NCBI GenBank assembly: GCA_021809235.1
Contig: JAKBAG010000183.1
Coordinates: 1 to 5,973 of the forward strand
Direction of reading: 5' to 3'
DNA from: Acidobacteriota bacterium
GTDB lineage: Bacteria > Acidobacteriota > Terriglobia > Terriglobales > Acidobacteriaceae
Length of the DNA stretch: 5,973 nucleotides
Below the pieces are notes generated by a model. It was not told the DNA's origin. It did no database searches and was given only the letters and a program-made list of their open reading frames with translations. A program made the translations under genes and the position numbers. Positions 1 to 5,973 of this stretch are shown here, piece after piece. Numbering within the stretch: position 1 is the stretch's first letter; each line of letters begins with the position of its first letter.

Positions 1-1200
1 TGTTCGGTGGGACAGCTTTGCTCGATTGTGGATCGGCAGGGCAGTCGGCATCTGGCCGAGGTGATCGGCTTTCGCGGGCAAACGGTTCTCTCGATGCCGG
101 TCAACGCACCGGAAGGAATTCAATACGGAGATGCCGTGGAGGCGCTTGGCGTGATGCCTGAGGTGGAGACGGGATCGGCACTGATGGGCCGGGTGCTGGA
201 TGCGCTGGGGCATGCGATGGATGGAGGTCGTCGGCCACGGACGGCCACTTCGGTGCCGTTGGATGGCCCGGTGTGCACGCCTCTGGATCGGCTTCCGATT
301 CGTCGGCCGCTCGGAACCGGCATCCGCGCCATCGATGGATTGCTTACGGTGGGCCGTGGTCAGCGTGTGGGCATCTTCGGCGGCTCTGGCGTGGGCAAAA
401 GCACTCTGATCGGCATGATGACCCGCAACACCGAAGCGGATGTGACCGTAGTGGGACTGGTGGGAGAGCGTGGCCGTGAGGTGGGAGAGTTTCTGGAGGA
501 TGCGCTCGGCGAGGAAGGACGGAAGCGCTCGGTGGTCATGGTCTCCACTTCGGATCAAAGTCCCCTGATGCGTATGCGCGCGGCACTGGGAGCTACGGCG
601 ATTGCCGAATCCTTTGCCGCCGAAGGACGCCATGTGCTGCTGGTACTGGATTCGCTGACGCGTTTTGCCATGGCTGCCCGCGAGATTGGTCTTGCCGCCG
701 GAGAGCCAGCCACGGCCAAGGGCTATACGCCTTCGGTCTTTACGCGGCTGGCGAGGCTGGTGGAGCGGGCGGGCAACTTTCAGCGGGGATCCATTACGGC
801 CTTCTACACCGTGTTGATGGAAGGCGACGATCAGCAGGATCCGCTCGTCGATGCGGTCCGCTCGCTGCTGGATGGGCACATTGTGCTCTCCCGTTCTCTG
901 GCTGCCGAGGGCTGGTATCCACCGATTCAGATCCTGGATTCGGTGAGCCGTCTGATGACAGCGGTGGCAACAGCCGAACATCGTGAGGCGGCGGCAGAGG
1001 TGCGACGGCTGCTGGCAGCCTATGCCCGCTCCGAGGATCTGGTTCGCATTGGAGCTTATCGTCCGGGTTCGGATGAGGATCTGGACCGGGCGCTGGAAGC
1101 CCGTCCCTTGCTGCGCGAGTTTCTGATGCAGGGCGCGGCGGAGCGGCTGGACTTTGAAGGCTGTGTGGATCGTCTGCTGGGCATTGCAGAGACGATTTGA
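1..1200 (+). CDS. fliI: Flagellar export ATPase FliI, 5'-truncated
   Basis: This is the ATPase of the flagellar type III export apparatus, a cytoplasmic hexamer related to the F1 beta subunit that uses ATP to unfold and dock export substrates at the membrane gate. The reading frame is open from base 1 (399 codons visible). FliI proteins are usually about 440-460 residues, so about 40-60 N-terminal residues lie upstream. The in-frame GTG at 7 falls inside the conserved N-terminal barrel and is not a credible start. Seen in the sequence, numbering codons from base 1: beta-barrel region 1-95; Walker A GGSGVGKST with its lysine at 133 (base 397); the GERGRE catalytic-glutamate motif near 155-160; Walker B LLVLD ending at Asp217; and the family signatures SLTRFAMA, AAGEPATAKGYTPSVF, GSITAFYTVL and DGHIVLSR. 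These match flagellar FliI better than virulence-type homologues, and fliJ follows directly. TGA stop, no frameshift. Confidence 0.95.
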   Translation, partial: CSVGQLCSIVDRQGSRHLAEVIGFRGQTVLSMPVNAPEGIQYGDAVEALGVMPEVETGSALMGRVLDALGHAMDGGRRPRTATSVPLDGPVCTPLDRLPIRRPLGTGIRAIDGLLTVGRGQRVGIFGGSGVGKSTLIGMMTRNTEADVTVVGLVGERGREVGEFLEDALGEEGRKRSVVMVSTSDQSPLMRMRAALGATAIAESFAAEGRHVLLVLDSLTRFAMAAREIGLAAGEPATAKGYTPSVFTRLARLVERAGNFQRGSITAFYTVLMEGDDQQDPLVDAVRSLLDGHIVLSRSLAAEGWYPPIQILDSVSRLMTAVATAEHREAAAEVRRLLAAYARSEDLVRIGAYRPGSDEDLDRALEARPLLREFLMQGAAERLDFEGCVDRLLGIAETI

Positions 1201-1229
1201 ATTCAGGGAAATTCTGGCGGGGGTGATCG

Positions 1230-1700
1230 ATGTCCACCACACGCGCGCTCAAGCGACTGGCTCGTATCCGCGAACTGGAAGAGGAGCAGAGCCGCCTGCA
1301 GTTGGAGGCGGCTGCGCGAAGTCGGGAAGAGGTTGCTGAGGATCTGCTGGCCACCCACCAGGAGCTTCGCGGCGGGCGGCAGGATCTGATGCGTGGCGTC
1401 GAGCGCAGTGATGGTTGCGAGCGACAGACCGGGCTGGTGCGCATGGAGCTTGCCGAGCAACGGGCCAAGGTGCTGCGTCCCAGGCTCGAGCAGATGAATC
1501 AGGAGCTTGCCCGTCAGCGGGAGGAGTATCTGGCCAGGCGCACGGCCCGGTTGCAGGTGGAGACGCTGCTGAGCGAGGCGGAGCAGCGGCGGCTGCAGGA
1601 AGCCGAGCGGCGTGCGCAGCAGGTTCTGGACGACTGGTACGGTCGCAAGCGACGCCCTGCTGCATCGGATGCTGCTCGATCGCCCCGTCGCCCGGCTTGA
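1230..1700 (+). CDS. fliJ: Flagellar export protein FliJ
   Basis: FliJ is the small coiled-coil component of the flagellar export machinery. In characterised systems it sits in the FliI ring like the gamma stalk of F1-ATPase and recycles export chaperones. The predicted protein is 156 residues (family about 145-155). It is almost wholly charged helix: residues about 5-140 are rich in Glu, Arg, Gln and Leu with heptad-like spacing and no membrane segment. The C-terminal part carries the family-like stretch QVETLLSEAEQRR and then LDDWYGRKRR. After that comes an Arg/Pro/Ala-rich tail of about 15-20 residues. The ATG at 1230 is chosen because it gives the expected length and follows a G-rich stretch (1219-1223, six bases away), a weak ribosome site. 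It lies 29 bp after the fliI stop in the same direction, the usual fliI-fliJ order. Sequence conservation in FliJ is poor, so the call rests on position, length and coiled coil. Confidence 0.88.
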   Translation: MSTTRALKRLARIRELEEEQSRLQLEAAARSREEVAEDLLATHQELRGGRQDLMRGVERSDGCERQTGLVRMELAEQRAKVLRPRLEQMNQELARQREEYLARRTARLQVETLLSEAEQRRLQEAERRAQQVLDDWYGRKRRPAASDAARSPRRPA

Positions 1701-1725
1701 CATCTCCTTGCCCTGCGCTGATTCT
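1697..1725 (+). promoter_or_regulatory. Candidate sigma-70-type promoter for the DHH gene
   Basis: A perfect TTGACA -35 hexamer lies at 1697-1702, overlapping the TGA stop of fliJ. A 17-base spacer follows, then GATTCT at 1720-1725. That matches TATAAT at only three positions, but includes the important A2 and T6. Initiation would fall near 1732, leaving a leader of about 70 bases before the TTG start at 1802. It would separate the housekeeping-type DHH gene from the flagellar operon. The weak -10 keeps this a candidate. Confidence 0.35.
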
Positions 1726-1754
1726 AGTCATTTGGGTATTGATTACCTTGGCGA

Positions 1755-1784
1755 CCCCGGCTTGTTTTGCGGGGATCGATTTTT
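1755..1784 (+). terminator. Possible weak terminator or leader hairpin after fliJ
   Basis: CCCCG at 1755-1759 pairs with CGGGG at 1770-1774 around a 10-base loop, and a run of five T lies at 1780-1784 after GATCGA. The stem is short and the T-run starts five bases after it, so it is a poor intrinsic terminator at best. It could end the flagellar operon or act as a hairpin in the leader of the next gene. Confidence 0.25.
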
Positions 1785-1786
1785 CC

Positions 1787-1804
1787 GGAGGGTCAGCAGA
1801 GTTG
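1787..1804 (+). promoter_or_regulatory. Shine-Dalgarno that fixes a TTG start
   Basis: GGAGGG at 1787-1792 is a strong ribosome-binding site, nine bases before TTG at 1802-1804. No ATG occurs near it in this frame. The nearest alternative, GTG at 1808, is 15 bases away and less well placed. The reading frame is open far upstream into fliJ, so this site, together with the protein homology beginning at once after the TTG, decides the start. Confidence 0.7.
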
Positions 1805-2797
1805 AAGGTGCGCGTTTTCTATCACGACAAATGTTTCGACGGAGCCTGTTCGGCCTCGCTTTTCACCCGTTTCCATCGCGCTATGGTGGCTCCGGATGCC
1901 AGCTATGAATTTTGCGGCCTTGTCCACCGGGCAGGGGCGCTGTTTCAGGAGGCGGATTTTCAGGGCGAGGAAAACGCGATCGTGGATTTCAAGTATTCCG
2001 CATCGCCACGCATCACCTGGTGGTTCGATCATCATGAATCGGCCTTCCTCAATGCCGAGGATGAGGCCCATTTCCGCGCCTGCCAGCAGGATGCCATCTG
2101 TTCGCGCCGTCGTTTCTTTGATCCCAACTATGTCTCCTGTACCAGCTTTCTGGCTCATATCGCTTCCACCCGGTTCGGGTTTGACGTGGCGCCCTATGCC
2201 GAGTTGATTCACTGGGCCGATATTGTGGATGGCGCTCGCTACGAGAGCCCGCAGTCTGCTGTTGCCATGCCGGCTCCTGCCATGCAGCTTACGCTGATCA
2301 TTGAGGCGACCCAGGACCCGGCATTTGTGCCCCGCCTGATTCCGTTGCTGACAGAGTTGTCCCTGGCCGAGGTGCTCGAGCAGCCCTTTGTCGCCGACCT
2401 GCTGCCTCCGTTGCTGGAGCAGCACCAGCGTGCGATTGCGCTCATCCGGGAGCGCGCCGAATATCGCGACGGGACGATCTTCTTCGACATTACGGATCAT
2501 CCGATGGAGGGGTTCAACAAGTTCATCCCGTACTCTCTTTATCCGCAGGCCACCTATGCCATCGGGCTTTCGCGCTCCAGCTTCCGCACCAAGGTTGCGG
2601 TTGGCTCCAATCCGTGGACGCGTGCCACGGAGAGCCAGATCGTGAATCTGGCCAAGATCTGCGAGCGCTACGGGGGCGGCGGTCATGCCCGCGTCGGCGC
2701 CATCAGCTTTCCGCCAGAGCGTGCCGAAGAGGCTCGTGCGGCAGCTACCACCATTGTGCAGGAGCTGCGCGCGGCCAATCCCTTTCCATCGGCATGA
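1802..2797 (+). CDS. DHH/DHHA1-family phosphoesterase
   Basis: This is a predicted cytoplasmic metal-dependent phosphoesterase of the DHH superfamily, which includes RecJ, NrnA oligoribonucleases and cyclic-dinucleotide phosphodiesterases. The substrate here is not known. With the TTG start it has 331 residues, typical for stand-alone DHH-DHHA1 proteins. Visible motifs are: motif I YHDKCFDG (residues 7-14, with His8 and Asp13), of the HxxCxDG type seen in part of the family; motif II AIVDFK with Asp62; the signature WWFDHHE with Asp76-His77-His78; HWADIVD with Asp140 as the likely motif IV; and a C-terminal DHHA1 glycine motif GGGGHARVGA near 291-300, normally involved in substrate binding. 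All expected metal ligands seem present, so it is probably active. The frame continues upstream through fliJ, but that part is an out-of-frame shadow. It lies 101 bp after fliJ and 53 bp before the glycosidase gene. It could be an nrnA-like nanoRNase, but no symbol is justified. Confidence 0.85.
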   Translation: MKVRVFYHDKCFDGACSASLFTRFHRAMVAPDASYEFCGLVHRAGALFQEADFQGEENAIVDFKYSASPRITWWFDHHESAFLNAEDEAHFRACQQDAICSRRRFFDPNYVSCTSFLAHIASTRFGFDVAPYAELIHWADIVDGARYESPQSAVAMPAPAMQLTLIIEATQDPAFVPRLIPLLTELSLAEVLEQPFVADLLPPLLEQHQRAIALIRERAEYRDGTIFFDITDHPMEGFNKFIPYSLYPQATYAIGLSRSSFRTKVAVGSNPWTRATESQIVNLAKICERYGGGGHARVGAISFPPERAEEARAAATTIVQELRAANPFPSA

Positions 2798-2820
2798 GCG
2801 GGAGCATGCTCAGCCCGCTC
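2796..2820 (+). terminator. GC-rich hairpin overlapping the DHH stop codon
   Basis: GAGCGGG (2796-2802) and CCCGCTC (2814-2820) form a perfect seven-base-pair stem around an 11-base loop. The loop itself contains the palindrome AGCATGCT (2803-2810). The stem begins inside the TGA stop. The following bases, TCACTCTGTCTTT, are pyrimidine-rich but hold no proper T-run, so this is an imperfect terminator. It may partly separate the DHH and glycosidase transcripts, protect a 3' end, or be a protein-binding palindrome. Confidence 0.35.
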
Positions 2821-2850
2821 TCACTCTGTCTTTGCCAAGGAGCCTGCCGA

Positions 2851-4044
2851 ATGCGTTCTACCATGCTTCTTTTCGCGCTTTTGCTGGCACCAGCGGCATC
2901 CGGCGCACAGGCGCCAGTTTCCATGCCGGGCACAGTCTCATCCATCCCGGTAGACGTTGCGGTCTCCAAGCCGCTTCCAGACTGGGCTATTGGCCCATTT
3001 TCGCGCCCATTGACCGAGCCTATCGTGCGCCCGGAGGCGAAGGCTCATTTTGTGGATCCCATTCTGCAAAAGCCTGTCGCCTGGGAGGCGCTCCATACCT
3101 TCAATCCCGCTGCCGTCGTGCGCCATGGACGCGTCTATCTGCTCTATCGCGCCGAGGACGATTCCGGCAGTATGCAGATCGGGATGCATACCTCGCGGAT
3201 TGGTATGGCAGTCTCTCGCGACGGGCTGCACTTTCGAACTCTTCCGGAGCCGGTTTTTTATCCGGCAGTCGACGGGCAACAGTCTCGCGAATGGCCTGGT
3301 GGCGTGGAGGATCCGCGGATCGTGGAGGCGCCCGATGGCCGGTACATCCTGACCTATACCCAATGGAATCGCAAAACCTACTCGATCGGGATTGCCGTAT
3401 CGCGGGATCTGCGCCACTGGACAAAATATGGACCGGCTCTTGGCGCCACCGGAGCCTATTCCCATCTGCTCTACAAGTCCGGCGGCATTGTGACGCAGCT
3501 TGAGCACAACCATCTGGTGGCTGCCCGGATTCTGGGCCGGTACTGGATGTACTGGGGCGAGATTCATATCCGCCTGGCATATTCTGCGGATCTGATCCAC
3601 TGGATTCCGGTGGAGACAACCTCGGCGCTGGCTCCGCAGTCACCCCTTCAGGGGCCGGACCACGCTCCCGTGCTTCTGGAGCATCGTGCGGGCAGTTTCG
3701 ACAGCGGATTTCCTGAAGTAGGACCGCCGCCCATCCTTACAGACAAGGGAATTCTGCTGCTCTACAACGGCAAAAATGCTGCCGATGCTACCCGCAATCC
3801 AGCGCTCGATCCCGGCGCCTACGCCGTGGGCGAGGCGTTATTTTCCGCCTCCGACCCGGCGCAGTTGCAGGCCCGGCTTGCGCAACCGGTGCTCAGTCCG
3901 GAGCAGCCCTGGGAGCGAAATGGCCAGTACGCCGCAGGAACCACATTTGGCGAAGGGCTGGTGCTCTTTCATCATCGGTGGTTTCTTTACTACGGCAGCG
4001 CCGACTCCTTTGTCGGCGTAGCCGTGGCACCCCAGACACGCTGA
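2851..4044 (+). CDS. Secreted GH130-like glycosidase
   Basis: This is a predicted exported glycoside hydrolase or phosphorylase of the GH130 type (five-bladed beta-propeller; known members act on beta-mannosides). The ATG at 2851 is chosen because AAGGAG (2837-2842) stands eight bases before it and the product begins with a signal peptide: MRSTM, a hydrophobic core LLFALLLAPAA, then SGAQA, with likely cleavage after Ala21. The protein has 397 residues, against about 330-400 in the family. Repeated blade motifs are visible: FNPAAVV...VYLLYRAEDD (84-104), IGMAVSRDGLHF, GGVEDPRIVE with the conserved Asp154 expected to be the general acid, LTYTQWNR, IAVSRDLRHW, WMYWGE, LAYSADLIHW, EVGPPPILTD, LLLYNGKNA, and a C-terminal FLYYGSADSFVGVAV. 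It is intact. No sugar transporter or other carbohydrate gene is seen in the window. Hydrolase versus phosphorylase and the exact substrate cannot be told by eye. Confidence 0.85.
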   Translation: MRSTMLLFALLLAPAASGAQAPVSMPGTVSSIPVDVAVSKPLPDWAIGPFSRPLTEPIVRPEAKAHFVDPILQKPVAWEALHTFNPAAVVRHGRVYLLYRAEDDSGSMQIGMHTSRIGMAVSRDGLHFRTLPEPVFYPAVDGQQSREWPGGVEDPRIVEAPDGRYILTYTQWNRKTYSIGIAVSRDLRHWTKYGPALGATGAYSHLLYKSGGIVTQLEHNHLVAARILGRYWMYWGEIHIRLAYSADLIHWIPVETTSALAPQSPLQGPDHAPVLLEHRAGSFDSGFPEVGPPPILTDKGILLLYNGKNAADATRNPALDPGAYAVGEALFSASDPAQLQARLAQPVLSPEQPWERNGQYAAGTTFGEGLVLFHHRWFLYYGSADSFVGVAVAPQTR

Positions 4045-4051
4045 AGCAGAC

Positions 4052-4064
4052 TTGCGGAACGCAA
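4052..4064. terminator. Small inverted repeat in the convergent gap
   Basis: TTGCG (4052-4056) and CGCAA (4060-4064) form a five-base-pair stem with a three-base GAA loop, inside the 23-bp gap between the facing stops of the glycosidase and the crotonase. A hairpin here could serve both transcripts, but no T-run follows on the plus strand (CGGTTATATT), so an intrinsic terminator is only a weak possibility. Confidence 0.25.
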
Positions 4065-4067
4065 CGG

Positions 4068-4868
4068 TTATATTGCGGTGGCGTGTCGGCTGGGCCAGTC
4101 AGCCTTGCGGCGTTCGAAGAAGGCGCGGACGCCCTCGCGGAAGTCCTCCGACGACTGCTGTTCGGTATTGGCCTGAATGGCCGCTTCGATCTCAGCCTCC
4201 AGCTGTGCGGCATTGCTCTGCGTCAGCAGATGCTTGACGGTCTTCATTGCCTGGGGGCTGTTCAGGCGCAGCATCTGTGCCAGCGCAGTCACTTCCGCAC
4301 GCAGCTCTCCTGCGGGAACCACGCGGGTCACCAGCCCCATGCGCATCGCCTCGTCGGCCTTCAGGATGCGACCGCTCAGCAGCAGCTCGCGGGTGCGTTT
4401 TTCTCCCATCTGTCGCGTCAGGAAGGTGGCCACGATGGCCGGGATGTAACCTAGGCGCACCTCGGTGTAGGCTAAGCGAGCCTCTGGCGTTGCATAGGTG
4501 AAATCGCACAGTGTTGCCAGAGCCATACCCCCGGCCATGGCGGGGCCATTCACGGAGGCAATCATCGGCTTGGGAAATCGATAGATGGCCAGCAGCAGCT
4601 TGGCCATCCGTTCGGAGTCCTTGCGCGCATCCACCTGTGTAAGGGCATGCATGGTGGCCAGGTTGTCCATATCCAGCCCGGCGCAGAAGGCGGAACCGGC
4701 ACCGGTCAGGATCACGACCTCGCATTCGCATGCGGCAGCCCGATCCAATGCTGTTACCAGTTCCTCCACCAGAAGGGGGCAAAGGGCATTGCGCTTTTCC
4801 GGCCGATTCATCGTGATCGTCTGCACACCCTGATACGAGTGGATCAGCAGGTGTTTGTAATCGCTCAT
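4068..4868 (-). CDS. Enoyl-CoA hydratase/isomerase (crotonase) family, methylglutaconyl-CoA hydratase-like
   Basis: This is a cytoplasmic crotonase-fold enzyme that would hydrate (or isomerise) an enoyl-CoA in fatty-acid or branched-chain amino-acid breakdown. The 266 residues are the normal length. Seen: an N-terminal MNRPEKRNAL motif (20-29); the first oxyanion-hole segment GSAFCAGLDM (58-67); the second one GPAMAGGMALATLCDF (108-123); and YTEVRLGYIPA (134-144), where Glu136 aligns with the second catalytic glutamate of rat mitochondrial hydratase (Glu164). The position of the first glutamate (Glu144) is Ala116. The TEVRLG-IPA wording resembles bacterial methylglutaconyl-CoA hydratases of leucine breakdown (LiuC-like), which also vary there, so that is the leading specific guess. 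No other leucine-pathway gene is in view. The C-terminus EDFREGVRAFFERRKADW is typical. The start is supported by GGAGG six bases upstream. It lies 82 bp downstream of the ClC gene on the same strand. Confidence 0.88.
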   Translation of the reverse strand: MSDYKHLLIHSYQGVQTITMNRPEKRNALCPLLVEELVTALDRAAACECEVVILTGAGSAFCAGLDMDNLATMHALTQVDARKDSERMAKLLLAIYRFPKPMIASVNGPAMAGGMALATLCDFTYATPEARLAYTEVRLGYIPAIVATFLTRQMGEKRTRELLLSGRILKADEAMRMGLVTRVVPAGELRAEVTALAQMLRLNSPQAMKTVKHLLTQSNAAQLEAEIEAAIQANTEQQSSEDFREGVRAFFERRKADWPSRHATAI

Positions 4869-4874
4869 CGATTG

Positions 4875-4879
4875 CCTCC
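4875..4879 (-). promoter_or_regulatory. Shine-Dalgarno of the crotonase gene
   Basis: CCTCC on the plus strand reads GGAGG on the minus strand, six bases before the ATG at 4868-4866, and fixes that start. In the rest of the 82-bp gap up to the ClC stop I see no convincing promoter. TAGGAT on the minus strand is the only -10-like string and has no partner at proper spacing, so co-transcription with the ClC gene is possible. Confidence 0.65.
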
Positions 4880-4950
4880 GGGTCCCGCACTCCGCATCCT
4901 AAATCAGAAGCCGGTCCTGCGACGAGGCCCAACCATGGAAGCGGTCAGGA

Positions 4951-5973
4951 TTACAACGCGGCGCTATCACTGACGCCATACTGGGCCAGCACCTCGTGGA
5001 GGGTCACCACACCGCTCAGCCGGTTTCCATTGTCCCGGTCCATCACCGGCAGCAGTTGCAGCCCATCCTTGCTCATACGCTCCAGAGCCAGATAGAGGGG
5101 ATGATCAGGATGGACGTGCGGGAACTCATGCGAAGGCAGAAGCTTCTGGATGGGGAGCATGCCATCGCCGCGGGCAGCAGCCTGCTCCAGGGTCGTCCGC
5201 TTCAGCACCCCCACGAGTACGGATTCGCGCAGGACCGGCCAGCTCTGCTGCATGCTGTCCCGCAGCCGCTGCATCACTCCCGCAACCGTCTCGGTCGCAT
5301 CCACGGTCTCCTGAGCAGGCTCCACAATCGCGCCCACAAGCTTTCCGTGCGCCTCTTCCTCCCGATGCCCGTGCTGAGGCAGGTGAATCCCTTCCAGCTG
5401 CGCCAGACCCTCGTAGATGGGTGTCTTCTGTAACCAGCTTGCAATGAACAGACTCAGTAGGTTGGCAATCATCAGGGGCACGATGACTTCGTAGTCACGC
5501 GTCAGTTCAAAGACCATCACCACCGAGGTCATGGGGGCGCGAATGATGCCGGCAAACAGCGCGCCCATCCCGACCAGGGCATAGGCACCGGCAGTGGCTG
5601 TGTGTCCGGGCAGCAGCAGGTGAGCAATGCTTCCGACCGAGCCGCCCACCATGGCTCCCAGGAAGATTGTGGGCCCCAGAATGCCACCCACGTTCCCGGT
5701 TGCATAGGCAATCGTCACGGCGAAGAACTTTAGCAGAACCAGCAGCAGCATGATCTTCAGCACCATGTTGCCATTCAGTGCGTCACCGATGTATCCATAG
5801 CCCACACCCAGGGTCTGCGGTACGGCCCAGCCCATCAGGCCGGCCACTACGCCACCCACCACCGGATGCCACCATACGGTTTTCTTTGGCAGAGAGAGAA
5901 ACTGCACTCGAAGGTAGAGCAGAAAACGGGTAAAGGCTGCGGATACCACTCCGCCGACAATGCCGAGAACGGC
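4951..5973 (-). CDS. ClC-family chloride channel/transporter with CBS pair, 5'-truncated
   Basis: This is an integral inner-membrane ClC protein that moves chloride, either passively or in exchange for protons. The frame runs off the window end: 340 C-terminal residues are visible and the N-terminal membrane half is missing. The GTG at 5949 is internal. Counting from the window edge: hydrophobic helices fill about 1-180; GGILGP at 96-101 is the helix-N filter motif (GxFxP in E. coli ClC, Leu for Phe here); FAGIIRAPMTSVVMVFELTR (140-159) is helix P; and Tyr187 in KTPIYEGL matches the chloride-coordinating tyrosine (Tyr445 in E. coli ClC). A histidine- and glutamate-rich linker (about 197-210) then leads to two CBS domains (about 215-270 and 283-333), which in relatives bind adenine nucleotides and tune gating. 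The gating glutamate (GxEGP) lies outside the window, so channel versus exchanger is undecidable here. TAA stop. Confidence 0.93.
   Translation of the reverse strand, partial: AVLGIVGGVVSAAFTRFLLYLRVQFLSLPKKTVWWHPVVGGVVAGLMGWAVPQTLGVGYGYIGDALNGNMVLKIMLLLVLLKFFAVTIAYATGNVGGILGPTIFLGAMVGGSVGSIAHLLLPGHTATAGAYALVGMGALFAGIIRAPMTSVVMVFELTRDYEVIVPLMIANLLSLFIASWLQKTPIYEGLAQLEGIHLPQHGHREEEAHGKLVGAIVEPAQETVDATETVAGVMQRLRDSMQQSWPVLRESVLVGVLKRTTLEQAAARGDGMLPIQKLLPSHEFPHVHPDHPLYLALERMSKDGLQLLPVMDRDNGNRLSGVVTLHEVLAQYGVSDSAAL

Noticed and set aside
794..1468. A 224-codon minus-strand frame across the fliI-fliJ junction.
   Set aside because: The product is Ser/Arg/Pro-rich low-complexity sequence typical of antisense translation, and it overlaps two well-supported genes.
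1721..1801. A hydrophobic in-frame stretch upstream of the DHH start (LVIWVLITLATPACFAG) that looks like a signal or lipoprotein leader.
   Set aside because: It has no ATG or GTG start and no ribosome site of its own, its cysteine lacks a proper lipobox, and DHH proteins act in the cytoplasm. The strong Shine-Dalgarno at 1787-1792 and immediate family homology favour the TTG at 1802.
1793..2686. A 297-codon open frame on the minus strand opposite the DHH gene.
   Set aside because: It lies wholly antisense to a gene with clear catalytic motifs, its product has no recognisable domain, and long antisense frames are common in GC-rich coding DNA.
3310..3321. A perfect 12-base palindrome GATCCGCGGATC with flanking GTGGAGG direct repeats inside the glycosidase gene.
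   Set aside because: It encodes the conserved EDPRIVE segment in frame, so it is explained by protein constraint and GC-rich codon choice rather than an operator or recombination site.
4192..4932. A 246-codon minus-strand frame overlapping the crotonase gene.
   Set aside because: It is the shifted frame of the crotonase gene; Gly/Arg-rich, with no motif, while the other frame has intact family motifs and a ribosome site.
1..5973. Possible mobile element, defence island, CRISPR or prophage content.
   Set aside because: No transposase, integrase, recombinase, repeat array, terminal inverted repeat, tRNA attachment site or compositional break is visible; all genes belong to known chromosomal families.

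Overview
The window is an ordinary-looking chromosomal segment of a GC-rich, flagellated bacterium. Six protein-coding genes fill it almost end to end. No tRNA, rRNA, CRISPR array, insertion sequence, integrase or plasmid/phage marker is visible, and base composition and codon style look even throughout. The mix of genes (flagellar export genes beside a DHH phosphoesterase, a secreted GH130-type glycosidase, a crotonase and a CBS-ClC channel) and the protein flavour suggest Acidobacteriota (Terriglobia-like), but that is a low-to-moderate-confidence inference, not something the sequence proves.

Layout. Plus strand, 1-1700: the end of a flagellar operon. It holds a 5'-truncated fliI (export ATPase), then after 29 bp a complete fliJ (coiled-coil chaperone/stalk). 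FliJ fits into the FliI hexamer, and together they power and prime export of flagellar parts. Plus strand, 1701-1801: a 101-bp gap with a consensus -35 box overlapping the fliJ stop, a small hairpin followed by a T-run, and a strong Shine-Dalgarno for a TTG start. Plus strand, 1802-2797: a DHH/DHHA1 phosphoesterase. After 53 bp containing a GC-rich hairpin comes a secreted GH130-like five-bladed beta-propeller glycosidase (2851-4044).

The two minus-strand genes converge on the glycosidase with only 23 bp between stop codons. They are a crotonase-family enoyl-CoA hydratase (4068-4868), and upstream of it by 82 bp the C-terminal two thirds of a ClC chloride channel/transporter with a C-terminal CBS pair (4951 to the window end, where its 5' end is cut off).

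Functionally only fliI and fliJ clearly work together. The other genes look like independent housekeeping or catabolic genes. I found no convincing undescribed system. The items worth a second look are the leader of the DHH gene, the predicted export of a GH130 enzyme, the missing first catalytic glutamate in the crotonase, and the histidine-rich cytosolic part of the ClC protein.
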